A stretch of DNA of 37,041 nt from Bacillus sp. ISL-37 (GCF_018613315.1 NZ_JAGGQL010000056.1:1-37041), one strand, 5' to 3'; numbered from the stretch's first letter, positions 25,959 to 34,905 are shown. The notes: a model not told the origin generated them from the letters alone. Made by a program: numbers and translations.

Positions 25959-27611
25959 CTACTTTTTCAGCCACCACTTACTGATTTCATAAAAATCGTC
26001 CTTTGCGTGGAATACATAGCCTTCCAGATTCGCCGGCATTACCCTATGCACGTTAGGATAGTACAAGAAGGTGTATGGCTGATCTTCTGCCAGCATCTTG
26101 TAAATCTCAGCATATGCTGTCTTATATTCGTCTTGATCCAGAATCTGTTTCGCCTCTTCCATCAGCTTATCTGCTTCAGGATTTGAGTACCATACGAAGT
26201 TCAAGCCTTTTTCCATCTGGCTTGTGTGGAAAATATCATATTGATCTGGGAATGTAGACAAGCTCCATCCAAGAACAAGCGCGTCATAGTTCCAGTTCGG
26301 TGCGGAAATCTGCTCAATGAAGGCACTCCATTCCACAATTTCCGGCTTCGCTTCGATTCCTACTTCCTTCAATTGCTCTTGAAGGACCACGACAATATCT
26401 TCCCTTACTTTGTTACCCTGGTTCGTTTTTACCGTAAAGGAGAATTTCTTTCCGTCCTTATCAAGGATTCCGTCACCATCTGAATCCGTCCAGCCAGCTT
26501 CAGCCAGTAGTGACTTTGCTTTTTCAACGTCAAATTCGAATTTTGGAACATCTTCATTGTATGCAAACGATAGTGGACTTTCCGGAACGTGTGCCACTTT
26601 GCCGTCACCGTTCATGACAGAGCTGACGATCGCTTCCCTGTCAATAGCATGAGTGATTGCCTGACGAACCTTTTTGTCTTTGAACAGCTCATTCTTCTGG
26701 TTGTAGCCAAGATATGTGTAAGAAAGGCCCAAGCCTGACTCTACTTTAACGCCAGGGAATGATTTGACTGTTTCAATGTCAGTTCCAGGAACTCCTGCCG
26801 CAAAGTGGATATCACCAGCTTGGATTTGCGCAATCATCGCATCCATGTCAGGTACAATTTTATACGTAAGCGTATCAAGGTATGGACGGCCTTTGAAGTA
26901 ATCATCAAACGCTTCTACCTTTACGTATTCTCCGTCCTTCCATTCAACAAATTTGAATGGACCAGTACCAATTGGACTTTTAGTGTTGAATTCATGCTCC
27001 CCAAGGTCGGCAACAGGAACATCCTTAAGGATATGTTCAGGCAGGATGAAATAGCTTAATGAAACCGGATAGAAGGAAGCATCCTTCTTGCTCAGCTTGA
27101 ACTCGACAGTATAGTCATCGACTTTTGTAACTGATTCCATCGCTTCGAAAGCAGATCCGCGCTCACCATTATAATCAGGATCCTTTGGAATGTTGAAGGT
27201 GAAAACGACGTCATCTGCCGTAAATTCTTCTCCATCATGCCATTTGATTCCCTTTTTTAGTTTGGCTGTAAATGTCAAACCATCTTCAGAGATATCAATT
27301 GACTCGGCCATGCTCATTGTCGGATTAAATTCCGTATCAGAGGATACCAGACCATCAAAAATAAACCCTTCAATATTCGAGCTTGCTGTGTCAGTAGAAT
27401 AAAGTGGATTGAACACGGTAGGTGAACCAGTTGAACCAATGATTAAATCCCCGCCTTGCTGCGGACCAGTTGCTTCCTCTTCTGTCTTGCCATCGTCTCC
27501 AGGAGTTTCTTTCGGATCCTCAGAGGTATTTCCTCCTGTACAGGCTGTCAGGAAGATTGACAGGATCAAAGTAAGACTAATCAACCACCACGAAGCTTTT
27601 CTTAATTTCAC
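25959..27611 (-). CDS. appA: Peptide-binding lipoprotein AppA
   Basis: SBP family 5 lipoprotein that feeds AppBCDF. 550 aa. Lipobox L-T-A-C with Cys24, then a Gly/Asp/Glu-rich linker. The family signature region is KGIKWHDGEEFTADDVVFTF. Several long blocks agree with B. subtilis AppA: PIGTGPFKFVEW, KVRQAITHAIDREAIVSSV, DGILDKDGKKFSFTVKTNQG, GWSLSTFPDQYDIFH and YTFLYYPNVHRVMP. The start is GTG at 27611 with AAGGGGG seven bases upstream. A 214-base gap separates it from appF, which leaves room for an internal promoter, though none is convincing. Confidence 0.94.
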   Translation of the reverse strand: MKLRKASWWLISLTLILSIFLTACTGGNTSEDPKETPGDDGKTEEEATGPQQGGDLIIGSTGSPTVFNPLYSTDTASSNIEGFIFDGLVSSDTEFNPTMSMAESIDISEDGLTFTAKLKKGIKWHDGEEFTADDVVFTFNIPKDPDYNGERGSAFEAMESVTKVDDYTVEFKLSKKDASFYPVSLSYFILPEHILKDVPVADLGEHEFNTKSPIGTGPFKFVEWKDGEYVKVEAFDDYFKGRPYLDTLTYKIVPDMDAMIAQIQAGDIHFAAGVPGTDIETVKSFPGVKVESGLGLSYTYLGYNQKNELFKDKKVRQAITHAIDREAIVSSVMNGDGKVAHVPESPLSFAYNEDVPKFEFDVEKAKSLLAEAGWTDSDGDGILDKDGKKFSFTVKTNQGNKVREDIVVVLQEQLKEVGIEAKPEIVEWSAFIEQISAPNWNYDALVLGWSLSTFPDQYDIFHTSQMEKGLNFVWYSNPEADKLMEEAKQILDQDEYKTAYAEIYKMLAEDQPYTFLYYPNVHRVMPANLEGYVFHAKDDFYEISKWWLKK

Positions 27612-27825
27612 ATCATTTCCCCCTTAGATTTTCACTAGTTTTTTAGCCATTAACGAATCTTTTGTTGGTCATACTAAATAATGCACTCTTATAAACTTCG
27701 AGACTCATTTAAAAAAAGACTCAAAATTCGTATACATTAATAGTGGTAAAGGCAACAAAGGTTACGCAAATAGCTTTAACAATAGAAAAGTGCCGGTATC
27801 TCCTCCTTTCAAATCCTGCTGCTGC

Positions 27826-28848
27826 CTATGTATACAGATGGCAGGCAACAAAATGGTTGTTCTTGACTTCTTTGAAGTCAGGGTTCATTTGTTTGCAAAG
27901 GTCAAATGCGGCTGGGCACCTTGTATGGAAGACACACCCTTTTGGCGGGTTTGCCGGGCTTGGCAGCTCACCTTTTAAGATGATCCGTTCCCTCTTCATG
28001 GCTCCTTTTTTTCTAGGCACCGGCACAGCCGAAAGCAATGCCTGTGTATAGGGGTGGAGTGGTTCTGCGTAAATCTCCGTTTTTGAAGCAAGCTCCATCA
28101 TTTTTCCGAGGTACATAACCCCGACCCTATCACTTATATGCCTGACAACGCTTAGATCGTGGGATATAAAGATGTAAGTAAGGCCGAATTCTTCCTGAAG
28201 ATCCTCCATCAGATTGATAATTTGGGCCTGGATTGAAACGTCCAATGCTGACACAGCTTCGTCGGCAACGATCAGTTCAGGGTTCAATGCCAGCGCTCTT
28301 GATATCCCAATCCTTTGCCGCTGTCCGCCAGAAAATTCATGTGGATACCGATTGATGAATGAAGCATTGAGCCCTACTTTCTCCAACAGAATTTCGACTT
28401 TCTCATCCCGTTCCTTGCTTTTATAAAGATGATGGGTATCCAGCGGTTCCCTGATGATTGATCTCAGTGTTTTCCTAGGGTTAAGAGACGCAAACGGATC
28501 CTGAAAAATCATCTGGATGTTTTTTCGCACATCCTTGCGAAGCTCACTTTCAGATAGATGGGAGATATCCCTGCCATTAAAAATGATCTTTCCATCGGTA
28601 GGTTCATAGAGTCGGATAATGGTCCGGCCGACTGTTGATTTGCCACAGCCTGATTCTCCGACGATCCCTAAAGTCTCACCTTTATTCACCTTCAGATTTA
28701 TTCCATCGACTGCCTTTATATGACCTACTGTCTTTTGCAGCAAGCCAGATTTTATAGGAAAGTGCTTTTTTACATCCTGTAATTCAAGCAAGGTTTCAGA
28801 GCTATTTTCCTGTGAATTCTTTTCCAGGATTTCATTTGGCGAGGTCAT
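27826..28848 (-). CDS. appF: Peptide ABC transporter ATPase AppF
   Basis: 340 aa ATPase. Walker A GESGCGKS (64-71), Q-loop [12 protein letters not shown], signature SGGQRQR (173-179), Walker B LIVADEA (192-198), H-loop ISHDLS, and cysteine motif [15 protein letters not shown]. The Walker B motif ends in ADEA instead of the usual ADEP; the catalytic Glu is kept. Its ATG overlaps the appD TGA by four bases (ATGA at 28845-28848), so translation is coupled. AAGGAGGTGA precedes the start. Confidence 0.93.
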   Translation of the reverse strand: MTSPNEILEKNSQENSSETLLELQDVKKHFPIKSGLLQKTVGHIKAVDGINLKVNKGETLGIVGESGCGKSTVGRTIIRLYEPTDGKIIFNGRDISHLSESELRKDVRKNIQMIFQDPFASLNPRKTLRSIIREPLDTHHLYKSKERDEKVEILLEKVGLNASFINRYPHEFSGGQRQRIGISRALALNPELIVADEAVSALDVSIQAQIINLMEDLQEEFGLTYIFISHDLSVVRHISDRVGVMYLGKMMELASKTEIYAEPLHPYTQALLSAVPVPRKKGAMKRERIILKGELPSPANPPKGCVFHTRCPAAFDLCKQMNPDFKEVKNNHFVACHLYT

Positions 28849-29828
28849 TTCTTCACCTCCTTGCTGTCATGCAAAAAGCACCTTACAGAACGATTGGCGT
28901 ATTTTCTCACAAGCTCTGGCATTTCACTGAAACAGCGCTCAAAGGCATGCGGACAGCGAGGCGCAAATCGGCATCCTTTTGGGAGATTCTCAGGTGACGG
29001 AACGTTTCCATCAATGGAGGCAAGTCGTGAATGGTCCTCGTCGATTGATGGGATCGAACCCATCAGGCCAGTGGTGTAAGGATGCAGCGGATTATCAAAA
29101 AGATCTTCAACCATTGCTTCTTCTACTACCTGCCCTGCATACAGGACGACGACTCGATCAGCAACTTCAGAAACCACTCCCAGGTCATGGGTAATGATTA
29201 GGATTGATGTTTCAAACTTTGTGCTCAGGTCCTTCATCAAGTCCAATATTTGCGCCTGGATGGTCACGTCCAATGCAGTTGTCGGTTCATCCGCTATCAA
29301 TAGCTTTGGGTTGCAGCTCATCGCCATCGCAATCATCACCCTTTGGCGCATCCCCCCCGAAAGCCTGTGCGGATAATCATTGATTATTTCCTTTGCACGG
29401 GAAAAACCCACCAACTCCAGCATCTCAATCGCCTTTTTCTTCGCCATAGCATTATTCAAGCCCTGATGGTATGTCAGGACTTCCGTGATTTGTTCGCCGA
29501 TGGTAAGTACAGGATTGAGCGATGTCATTGGTTCCTGGAAAATCATTGATATATCATTCCCGCGAATTTTGCACATCTCTTCCTCGCTTGCCCTGGCAAG
29601 ATCCCGTCCGTCAAAATAGATCTGCCCGTCCACAATTTCTCCGGGAGGACTAGGGATCAGCCGCATTATCGATAGAGAGGTAATGCTCTTGCCAGACCCT
29701 GATTCCCCTACCAATGCGACAGTTTCCCCTCTATTGATGACTAGATCAACCCCGTCAACTGCTGGAATGAGTGCCTTGTTCCTTTTAAAATAGGTTTTAA
29801 GATTCTTTAGTTCCAATAAGGCTGTCAC
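28845..29828 (-). CDS. appD: Peptide ABC transporter ATPase AppD
   Basis: 327 aa ATPase. Walker A GESGSGKS (41-48), Q-loop MIFQEPMTSLNP, signature SGGMRQR (157-163), Walker B LLIADEP (176-182), H-loop ITHDLG, and cysteine motif GCRFAPRCPHAFERC. The start is taken as GTG at 29828, which matches the family N-terminus (TALLELKNLKTYF). Its ribosome binding site is poor (AGGCGG further upstream), unusual beside the strong sites elsewhere in the window. First gene of appDFABC. A CodY-like box lies about 65-80 bases upstream. Confidence 0.92.
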   Translation of the reverse strand: MTALLELKNLKTYFKRNKALIPAVDGVDLVINRGETVALVGESGSGKSITSLSIMRLIPSPPGEIVDGQIYFDGRDLARASEEEMCKIRGNDISMIFQEPMTSLNPVLTIGEQITEVLTYHQGLNNAMAKKKAIEMLELVGFSRAKEIINDYPHRLSGGMRQRVMIAMAMSCNPKLLIADEPTTALDVTIQAQILDLMKDLSTKFETSILIITHDLGVVSEVADRVVVLYAGQVVEEAMVEDLFDNPLHPYTTGLMGSIPSIDEDHSRLASIDGNVPSPENLPKGCRFAPRCPHAFERCFSEMPELVRKYANRSVRCFLHDSKEVKK

Positions 29829-30107
29829 GTTTCTTGCACACCGCCTATCCCAATGAAATTAATATTAAGAGAAATGACTTTCTGACCAAGTGAAAGATTC
29901 TGATAATTATTAATTATTAGAAACAGTGTTCTTTTATTACACTTTCATTACTTTTTTCATTGCATTATTTTTTTCTTGGGATATAGGAATTGACCTTTTG
30001 TAGGTAAATTGTTTTAGCAGGAAAATAGTTTGAGCATTCTATTAAACCTGATAAGGATAATGGGATTGTTGATATATTGGATGTTAACTTTCTTTAAAGT
30101 AGATTTT
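29829..30107. other. appD upstream region
   Basis: AT-rich, no gene. It contains the CodY-like box and, on the minus strand, several TAATAA-type -10-like hexamers without a good -35, so the appD promoter could not be fixed. A plus-strand open frame that starts here and runs through the repeat array is regarded as accidental. Confidence 0.5.
29894..29908 (-). promoter_or_regulatory. CodY-box-like operator of appDFABC
   Basis: The minus-strand 15-mer AATTATCAGAATCTT matches AATTTTCWGAAAATT at 12 of 15 positions. It lies about 65-80 bases upstream of the appD start codon. Confidence 0.42.
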
Positions 30108-30558
30108 TGGGGATGGAATGCTCTGCTTTACCCAAATGCGGGGATAAGAACATTTTGGGCAATGCAGGTGCTCTCCTTTTACCATAATGCGGGGACAAGT
30201 ACTTTTTCGGGCAATGCAGGTGCTCTGCTTTTACCCAAATGCGGAGGCAAGTACTTTTTCGGGCAATGCAGGTGCTCTGCTTTTACCCAAATGCGGGGAC
30301 AAGCACTTTTTCGGGCAATGCAGCTGCTCTGCTTTACCCAAATGCAGGGACCAGTACTTTTTCGGGCAATGCAGATGCTCTGCTTTTACCCAAATGCAGG
30401 GACAAGTACTTTTTCGGGCAATGCAGCTGCTCTGCTTTTACCCAAATGCGAGGACAAGCAGATTTACGGGCAATGCACACGCTCGCCTTTTACCCAAATG
30501 CGGGGACAAGCACCTTTTTGGGTAATGGAGACGGTCTGCTTTTACCCAAAGTGCGGTA
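30108..30558. repeat. 52-bp tandem repeat array 2 (about 8.5 units)
   Basis: The landmark GGGCAATGCA recurs at 30157, 30209, 30261, 30313, 30364, 30416 and 30468, with a diverged GGGTAATGGA at 30520. The spacing is 52 except for one 51-base unit that lost a T in a TTTT run. Other constant blocks are TTTTACCCAAATGCGGGGAC and AGTACTTTTTCGGG. The sequence differs from array 1, but the unit length is identical. Spacerless, non-coding in appearance, edges more diverged than the centre. It lies between the appD upstream region and the fabF terminator. Confidence 0.93.
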
Positions 30559-30578
30559 CTGGAGCAATAAATCTATAT

Positions 30579-30623
30579 AAAAAAAGCAGAAACCCTAAAA
30601 TCAAATAGGGTTTCTGCTTTTTT
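30579..30623 (-). terminator. Terminator of the fabH-fabF operon
   Basis: Very strong stem: AAAAAAGCAGAAACCCTA (about 30580-30597) pairs perfectly with the segment 30606-30623, with an 8-base loop and T-runs on both strands. Confidence 0.93.
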
Positions 30624-30648
30624 ATGGTTGGAGGAGTTCTCTTCCTCA

Positions 30649-31893
30649 TTAAGCGTCGTATTTTCTGAAAGCAATTGTAGCATTATGGCCGCCGAAGCCC
30701 AGTGAGTTGCTGATTGCGGCATTTACCTGTTGCTTGCGTGCTGCGTTTGGCACATAATCCAGGTCACATTCTGGATCTGGTGTTTCCAGGTTGATCGTCG
30801 GCGGTAGGATTCCTTCCTTCAATGCCAGAACCGTGAAAATCGCTTCGATTCCGCCTGCTGCACCAAGCAAGTGGCCTGTCATCGATTTTGTTGAGCTGAC
30901 TGCAAGCTTGTACGCGTGCTCGCCAAATACTGTCTTGATGGCCATTGTTTCATATTTATCATTATATTCAGTACTTGTTCCGTGGGCGTTAACGTACCCT
31001 ACTTCTTCTGGTGCAAGGCCTGCATCATCAAGTGCCATTTTCATCGCTCTTGCTCCGCCTTCTCCTTCAGGAGCTGGTGCGGTAATATGATATGCATCTC
31101 CAGTAGCACCGTAACCAACGATTTCAGCATAGATTTTAGCTCCACGGGCCAATGCATGATCCAGATCTTCAAGGACAACGATTCCTGCACCCTCACCCAT
31201 AACAAATCCATCACGATCTTTGTCGAACGGCCTGCTCGCTTTCTGCGGGTCCTGATTAGTAGATAGTGCTGTATTTGCACAGAAGCCTGCAAACGACATT
31301 TTTGTAATAGGTGCTTCTGCACCGCCAGTAACCATCACGTCAGCGTCGCCGCGCTGGATCACCTTGAAGGCATCCCCAATTGAGTTGGTTCCAGTCGCAC
31401 ATGCTGTGACTGTACAAGAATTAAAACCTCTTGCGCCAAGTGTGATGGATACCTGTCCTGTTGCCATATCAGGAATCATCATCGGCACGAAGAAAGGGCT
31501 GACCCTGCGATATCCTCTGTTCATGAAGGTTTCGTGCTGCTGCTCGAATGTCTCCATCCCGCCAATTCCTGACCCAATCCACACTCCGACTCTAGGAGCG
31601 TTTTCATCGGTGATTTCCAGGCCAGAATCTTTTACAGCCATCAATGAAGCTGCGACAGCATAATGAGTAAAACGATCCATCTTCCTTGCGTCTTTCCGGT
31701 CCATAAAGTTCTCAACATTGAATTCCTTTACTTCTGCTGCAACCTTTGCAGGAAAGTCATCAGCATTTAATCTCGTAACCGGGCCGATTCCTGATACACC
31801 TTCAATGATATTGTTCCAGGTAGTTCCCGCGTCATTTCCAAGAGGCGTCACAGCCCCGATTCCAGTAACAACAACTCTGCGTTTCTCCATCAT
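30649..31893 (-). CDS. fabF: Beta-ketoacyl-ACP synthase II FabF
   Basis: Condenses malonyl-ACP with acyl-ACP in each round of fatty acid elongation. About 414 aa. The catalytic triad is Cys165 ([10 protein letters not shown]), His304 (NAHGTST) and His341 ([13 protein letters not shown]), with Lys336; numbering from the start chosen here. It ends [18 protein letters not shown]. The ATG at 31893 has AAAGGAG with 8-base spacing. The adjacent ATG at 31890 would give exactly the B. subtilis length of 413. The frame is open 15 codons upstream without similarity. Second gene of fabH-fabF, presumably under FapR. Confidence 0.97.
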   Translation of the reverse strand: MMEKRRVVVTGIGAVTPLGNDAGTTWNNIIEGVSGIGPVTRLNADDFPAKVAAEVKEFNVENFMDRKDARKMDRFTHYAVAASLMAVKDSGLEITDENAPRVGVWIGSGIGGMETFEQQHETFMNRGYRRVSPFFVPMMIPDMATGQVSITLGARGFNSCTVTACATGTNSIGDAFKVIQRGDADVMVTGGAEAPITKMSFAGFCANTALSTNQDPQKASRPFDKDRDGFVMGEGAGIVVLEDLDHALARGAKIYAEIVGYGATGDAYHITAPAPEGEGGARAMKMALDDAGLAPEEVGYVNAHGTSTEYNDKYETMAIKTVFGEHAYKLAVSSTKSMTGHLLGAAGGIEAIFTVLALKEGILPPTINLETPDPECDLDYVPNAARKQQVNAAISNSLGFGGHNATIAFRKYDA

Positions 31894-31950
31894 TATTGCA
31901 TCTCCTTTATCTGTACTCTTATTTAATATTGAGTTCATCTTGTAATGAGT

Positions 31951-32883
31951 TTATTTACCCCAGCGCATTGCGATCGCGCCCCATGTCAAACCGCCGCCGA
32001 AGCCAACCATTACTACTACATCGCCATCCTTGATCTTTCCTGCTTCCAGTTCTTCAAAAAGCGAGATCGGAATCGATGCTGCTGATGTATTGCCGTATTT
32101 ATGGACGGTCTTTGACATTTTTTCTACAGGCAGCTCAAGTCGCTGGCGGGCAGCTTCCATAATCCTGATATTTGCCTGGTGGGGAATCAGGAAATCAACA
32201 TCCTCTTTTGAAAGTCCAGCTTTTTCAAGGACGTTGATGCTGCTCTCACCCATTTGCCTGACAGCAAATTTGAAAACTTCACGGCCATTCATCACAATAT
32301 AGTCATCCTGGTACAAATGCTTGCCGCCTGAACCATCAGATCCGAGTTCAAAGGATAGCACTCCTTTACCATCAGATACAGGTCCCATGACAACCGCACC
32401 CGCACCATCACCAAACAGCACAGCTGTGTTGCGATCGTTCCAATCGGTTATCTTGGAGAGCTTTTCTACACCTACTATTAAAACATACTTATAAGTGCCT
32501 ACTTCAATAAATTGTTTAGCAGTAACCATTCCATACATGAATCCCGCACATGCGGCACTCAGATCCATTGCGGCAGCTTTTTTTGCACCCAATTGATCCT
32601 GGAGCATACATGCTACTGTTGGGAAAGGCTGATCAGGCGTAACAGTCGCTACAAGGATCAAGTCGAGGTCCTCGGCTGAAATCCCAGCATTACTGATGGC
32701 CTCAACAGCAGCACGATAGGCTAAATCTGAAGTGTCCATATCGTCGCCTGCTATTCTTCTTTCTTCTATCCCTGTCCGTGTCCTGATCCATTCATCCGAG
32801 GTATCCATTTTCTTTTCCAAATCAAGGTTTGTTACAACTTCCTCCGGCAAATACCGCCCAACCCCAGTTATCCCTGCATTCAT
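31951..32883 (-). CDS. fabH: Beta-ketoacyl-ACP synthase III FabH
   Basis: Starts fatty acid synthesis by condensing an acyl-CoA primer (branched in Bacillus) with malonyl-ACP. 310 aa. Catalytic Cys112 (DLSAACAGF), His235 ([10 protein letters not shown]) and Asn265 (KYGNTSAAS); the C-terminus [15 protein letters not shown] is typical of the FabHA type. The ATG at 32883 ([16 protein letters not shown]) is chosen since AAAGGAG lies 9 bases upstream. An ATG three codons earlier touches the Shine-Dalgarno sequence. First gene of the fabH-fabF operon. Confidence 0.97.
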   Translation of the reverse strand: MNAGITGVGRYLPEEVVTNLDLEKKMDTSDEWIRTRTGIEERRIAGDDMDTSDLAYRAAVEAISNAGISAEDLDLILVATVTPDQPFPTVACMLQDQLGAKKAAAMDLSAACAGFMYGMVTAKQFIEVGTYKYVLIVGVEKLSKITDWNDRNTAVLFGDGAGAVVMGPVSDGKGVLSFELGSDGSGGKHLYQDDYIVMNGREVFKFAVRQMGESSINVLEKAGLSKEDVDFLIPHQANIRIMEAARQRLELPVEKMSKTVHKYGNTSAASIPISLFEELEAGKIKDGDVVVMVGFGGGLTWGAIAMRWGK

Positions 32884-32943
32884 GGGATCCATCTCCTTTT
32901 ATCTTGGATTCTGTCTATTTTGTTAAAATTTTATTATCAATTA

Positions 32944-32960
32944 TTATGATTTGGTACTAA
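32944..32960 (-). promoter_or_regulatory. FapR-box-like operator of fabHF
   Basis: The minus-strand 17-mer TTAGTACCAAATCATAA keeps one complete FapR half-site (TTAGTACC) and a degenerate second half, 12 of 17 positions against TTAGTACCTGGTACTAA. It abuts the -10 hexamer on its downstream side, where FapR represses fatty acid genes until malonyl-CoA releases it. Confidence 0.68.
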
Positions 32961-32989
32961 TTTTAGCAGAAACTGCTCTTTCACTGCAA
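32960..32989 (-). promoter_or_regulatory. Sigma-A promoter of fabHF
   Basis: Minus strand TTGCAG (32984-32989), 18 bases, TAAAAT (32960-32965). The predicted start falls inside the FapR-like box. Confidence 0.7.
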
Positions 32990-33172
32990 CTTAAAATTAA
33001 CAATTCCGCTTCTGCCCTAGTCCAAATGGCCAGATCAATCATAAACTGACAGTGAAGACCGATGCTTTTGGGCCGGTTGTTAACGACCTAAGGCAGACTG
33101 AAATAAGCCAGTCTAACCAGTTGCTTACGATTTTTTTAAAACAGATAGAAACATAGAAAGGTGGGAGTGAAA

Positions 33173-33484
33173 ATGGAGGATGGAAGAGAAAGGGACTTAT
33201 TTGGCTTTAGGCTAAAGAGAGATAATGAAGAGAGTTCCGATCAACATGAACAAGAGTTTGCTCATTTCGATCAATTTATGTTCGGGCGGCCAAGATATAA
33301 CGAAGAATCTAGTGAGCAAAGTGTGAAAAATGATTCCCCCCTCAACAAGTATCTGGGACAAATTGATTTAGATGAAGTCATGTACCATGTAGATACATTG
33401 ATCACATCAGCCAGAGAGCTCAAGCCGTTAGTGGGCAAGGTAAAACCACTTTTTGACCATTTCATGGAAAAAAATAAAAGCTGA
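33173..33484 (+). CDS. Hypothetical acidic small protein
   Basis: 103 aa, soluble and charged. The N-terminal part has EDGRERDLFGFRLKRD, then a Ser/Glu/His-rich region with FAHFDQFMFGRPRYNEESSE. The C-terminal part (about 60-103) is the most ordered: LNKYLGQIDLDEVMYHVDTL and LKPLVGKVKPLFDHFMEKNKS, probably helical. The ATG at 33173 has AGGTGGGAG five bases upstream; GTG codons further upstream overlap that site. Its stop codon lies within the hairpin that ends comZ. Divergent from fabHF and convergent with comZ. The position resembles B. subtilis yjzB, but no homology was established. Confidence 0.72.
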   Translation: MEDGRERDLFGFRLKRDNEESSDQHEQEFAHFDQFMFGRPRYNEESSEQSVKNDSPLNKYLGQIDLDEVMYHVDTLITSARELKPLVGKVKPLFDHFMEKNKS

Positions 33485-33500
33485 GGCGCCCCTCAGCTTT
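33468..33500 (-). terminator. Terminator of comZ, shared with the convergent gene
   Basis: Stem AAAGCTGAGG (33477-33486) / CCTCAGCTTT (33491-33500), 10 bp and perfect with loop CGCC. On the minus strand TTTTATTTTTTT follows; on the plus strand the T-tract is weak. Confidence 0.85.
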
Positions 33501-33510
33501 CGTTCCTGAA

Positions 33511-33699
33511 TTATTCTTTTGCAGCATCTGCTTTTCCCAGCTCATAAGCTTCGTTCATTACATTAGTGAAAAGCGTGAAAAACGGCTGCAGGTTGTCCAT
33601 TGTCAATTCAATGCCAGCCTCCTGCAGTTTTTGCTGAGCTTCCGGAAGGTATTTCATCGCGATTTGCATGAACTCCATAGTTTTATCATTGCTTTGCAT
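33511..33699 (-). CDS. comZ: ComG operon repressor ComZ
   Basis: 62 aa. The sequence MEFMQIAMKYLPEAQQKLQEAGIEL and NVMNEAYELGKADA agrees with B. subtilis ComZ, a small helical protein, co-transcribed with med, that negatively regulates transcription of the comG (DNA-uptake pilus) operon. AGAAGGAGAT lies 8-9 bases before the ATG. It follows med, but a copy of the 61-bp dispersed element lies between them, which may affect co-transcription. Confidence 0.9.
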   Translation of the reverse strand: MQSNDKTMEFMQIAMKYLPEAQQKLQEAGIELTMDNLQPFFTLFTNVMNEAYELGKADAAKE

Positions 33700-33750
33700 A
33701 TAGATTATCTCCTTCTATTATATTTACTGGATAAGAAAGTATAAAATTTT

Positions 33751-33811
33751 CACTTCGAGAATTGTCCAGCTCCAGCGCTTGTCGGGGCTGACCAAGGCGC
33801 TTGCGCTTTTC
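33751..33811 (-). repeat. 61-bp dispersed element, copy B
   Basis: 59 of 61 bases match copy A at 5308-5368. It directly abuts the med stop codon, so the minus strand reads TAA-GAAAAGCGCAAGCG, and separates med from comZ inside what is one operon in B. subtilis. Confidence 0.85.
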
Positions 33812-34762
33812 TTACTGGTTGGGCAATTTGCCGGTTTCTTTATAAGAATTGATAAAAGTGCCTATTCTTTCCCTGAACTTGGAATCGACTTTAGGACTGA
33901 ACTCGCCGAGGGAAATAACTCCATCCTGAAAGTCGAATGATAGGTTGCCCGACTTTAATTCCCCGTTATTGAACTTCTTAGCTGTCAATTCATACAAGTC
34001 ATCAACATGCTGGACAGTACTCGTCAATACCGTCGACTCACCAAAATCTGACTGGTCCGAAATATAGCCAATTATATATAAGCCTCTGTCCTTTACCCTT
34101 TCAATCACGGGTACATTATACCCATCTCCAGCAGGATAAATGACATCAGCTCCCTCATCTAATACATCATCAAGAACATCCAGCGCTTTCTTTTGGTCAT
34201 CCCAGTGACCAACAAAGCGTATGTCGACCTTCATATCCTTGTTTTCAAACATCGCACCATCATAAAAGCCTTCGACTTCAGGCTGCCATTCATATGCGGC
34301 AATGATTCCTACCTTGCCGGTTTCTGACATGTGGCTCGCGACCATTCCGCCAAAAAAGCCCATGGCATACCCCTTAAAATTTAGGCTTGTCGTATTTTTT
34401 GTTCTGGCATCACCATTAAAGCTAATGAAATGTATGTCAGGATAGTTCCCTGACATCTTATTGAAATAAGCTGCGTACTCATTTCCATGCCCATATATGA
34501 GGTTAACTCCCTGGCGGTCGAACTCCTTCACTGCAGCCTCTACATCTTCCTGTGTATTCATACCTTCTTTGAAAAAGACATCAACTCCCAGGCTGGATTG
34601 GATTTGCAGAAGTCCTCGATATCCTTTCGTCCCCCACACCTGATCATTAATAGTTTCAGGCACCAACAGGCCGACTTTCTCCACCTTGCCTGTTGCAAGA
34701 GGTTGTCCGCAACCCCCAAGCAAAAGAAGGCTTAATAATATTAGCCCGAAACGTTTCAGCAT
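33812..34762 (-). CDS. med: Positive competence regulator Med (BMP-family lipoprotein)
   Basis: 316 aa. N-terminal signal with lipobox L-G-G-C (lipidated Cys18), then a BMP/PnrA-type periplasmic-binding fold: VGLLVPETINDQVWGTKGYRG, HFISFNGDARTKNTTSLNFKG, YAMGFFGGMVASHMS, and VGIIAAYEWQPEVEGFYDGA. In B. subtilis Med raises comK expression; BMP proteins otherwise bind nucleosides, so ligand sensing is plausible. The ATG at 34762 is chosen because AAAGGAG is 9 bases upstream; an ATG three codons earlier abuts it. Downstream are copy B of the dispersed element and comZ. Confidence 0.9.
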   Translation of the reverse strand: MLKRFGLILLSLLLLGGCGQPLATGKVEKVGLLVPETINDQVWGTKGYRGLLQIQSSLGVDVFFKEGMNTQEDVEAAVKEFDRQGVNLIYGHGNEYAAYFNKMSGNYPDIHFISFNGDARTKNTTSLNFKGYAMGFFGGMVASHMSETGKVGIIAAYEWQPEVEGFYDGAMFENKDMKVDIRFVGHWDDQKKALDVLDDVLDEGADVIYPAGDGYNVPVIERVKDRGLYIIGYISDQSDFGESTVLTSTVQHVDDLYELTAKKFNNGELKSGNLSFDFQDGVISLGEFSPKVDSKFRERIGTFINSYKETGKLPNQ

Positions 34763-34840
34763 CCGATGCATCTCCTTTATGCGCCACTGTGCAAATCCTT
34801 TAAATCATTCAGTGTTCGCTTTATTAAAATGGAACCGATT

Positions 34841-34853
34841 AAAAGAATCTTTT
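34841..34853. promoter_or_regulatory. Single ComK-type AT-box upstream of med
   Basis: AAAAGAATCTTTT fits AAAA-N5-TTTT. It lies inside an 8-bp inverted repeat, TAAAATGG (34825-34832) / CCATTTTA (34855-34862). ComK sites normally need two such boxes; no second one was found at the standard spacings. Confidence 0.22.
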
Positions 34854-34905
34854 ACCATTTTACTCTCTGGAGTATCACTTTGAAAAGTGGTTTATCGAAA
34901 TTCGC

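Noticed and set aside
30030-30608. 192-codon frame beginning with a hydrophobic stretch and running through array 2
   Set aside because: TTG start with a poor ribosome binding site. It is open only because the repeat lacks stops, and it reads through the fabF terminator.
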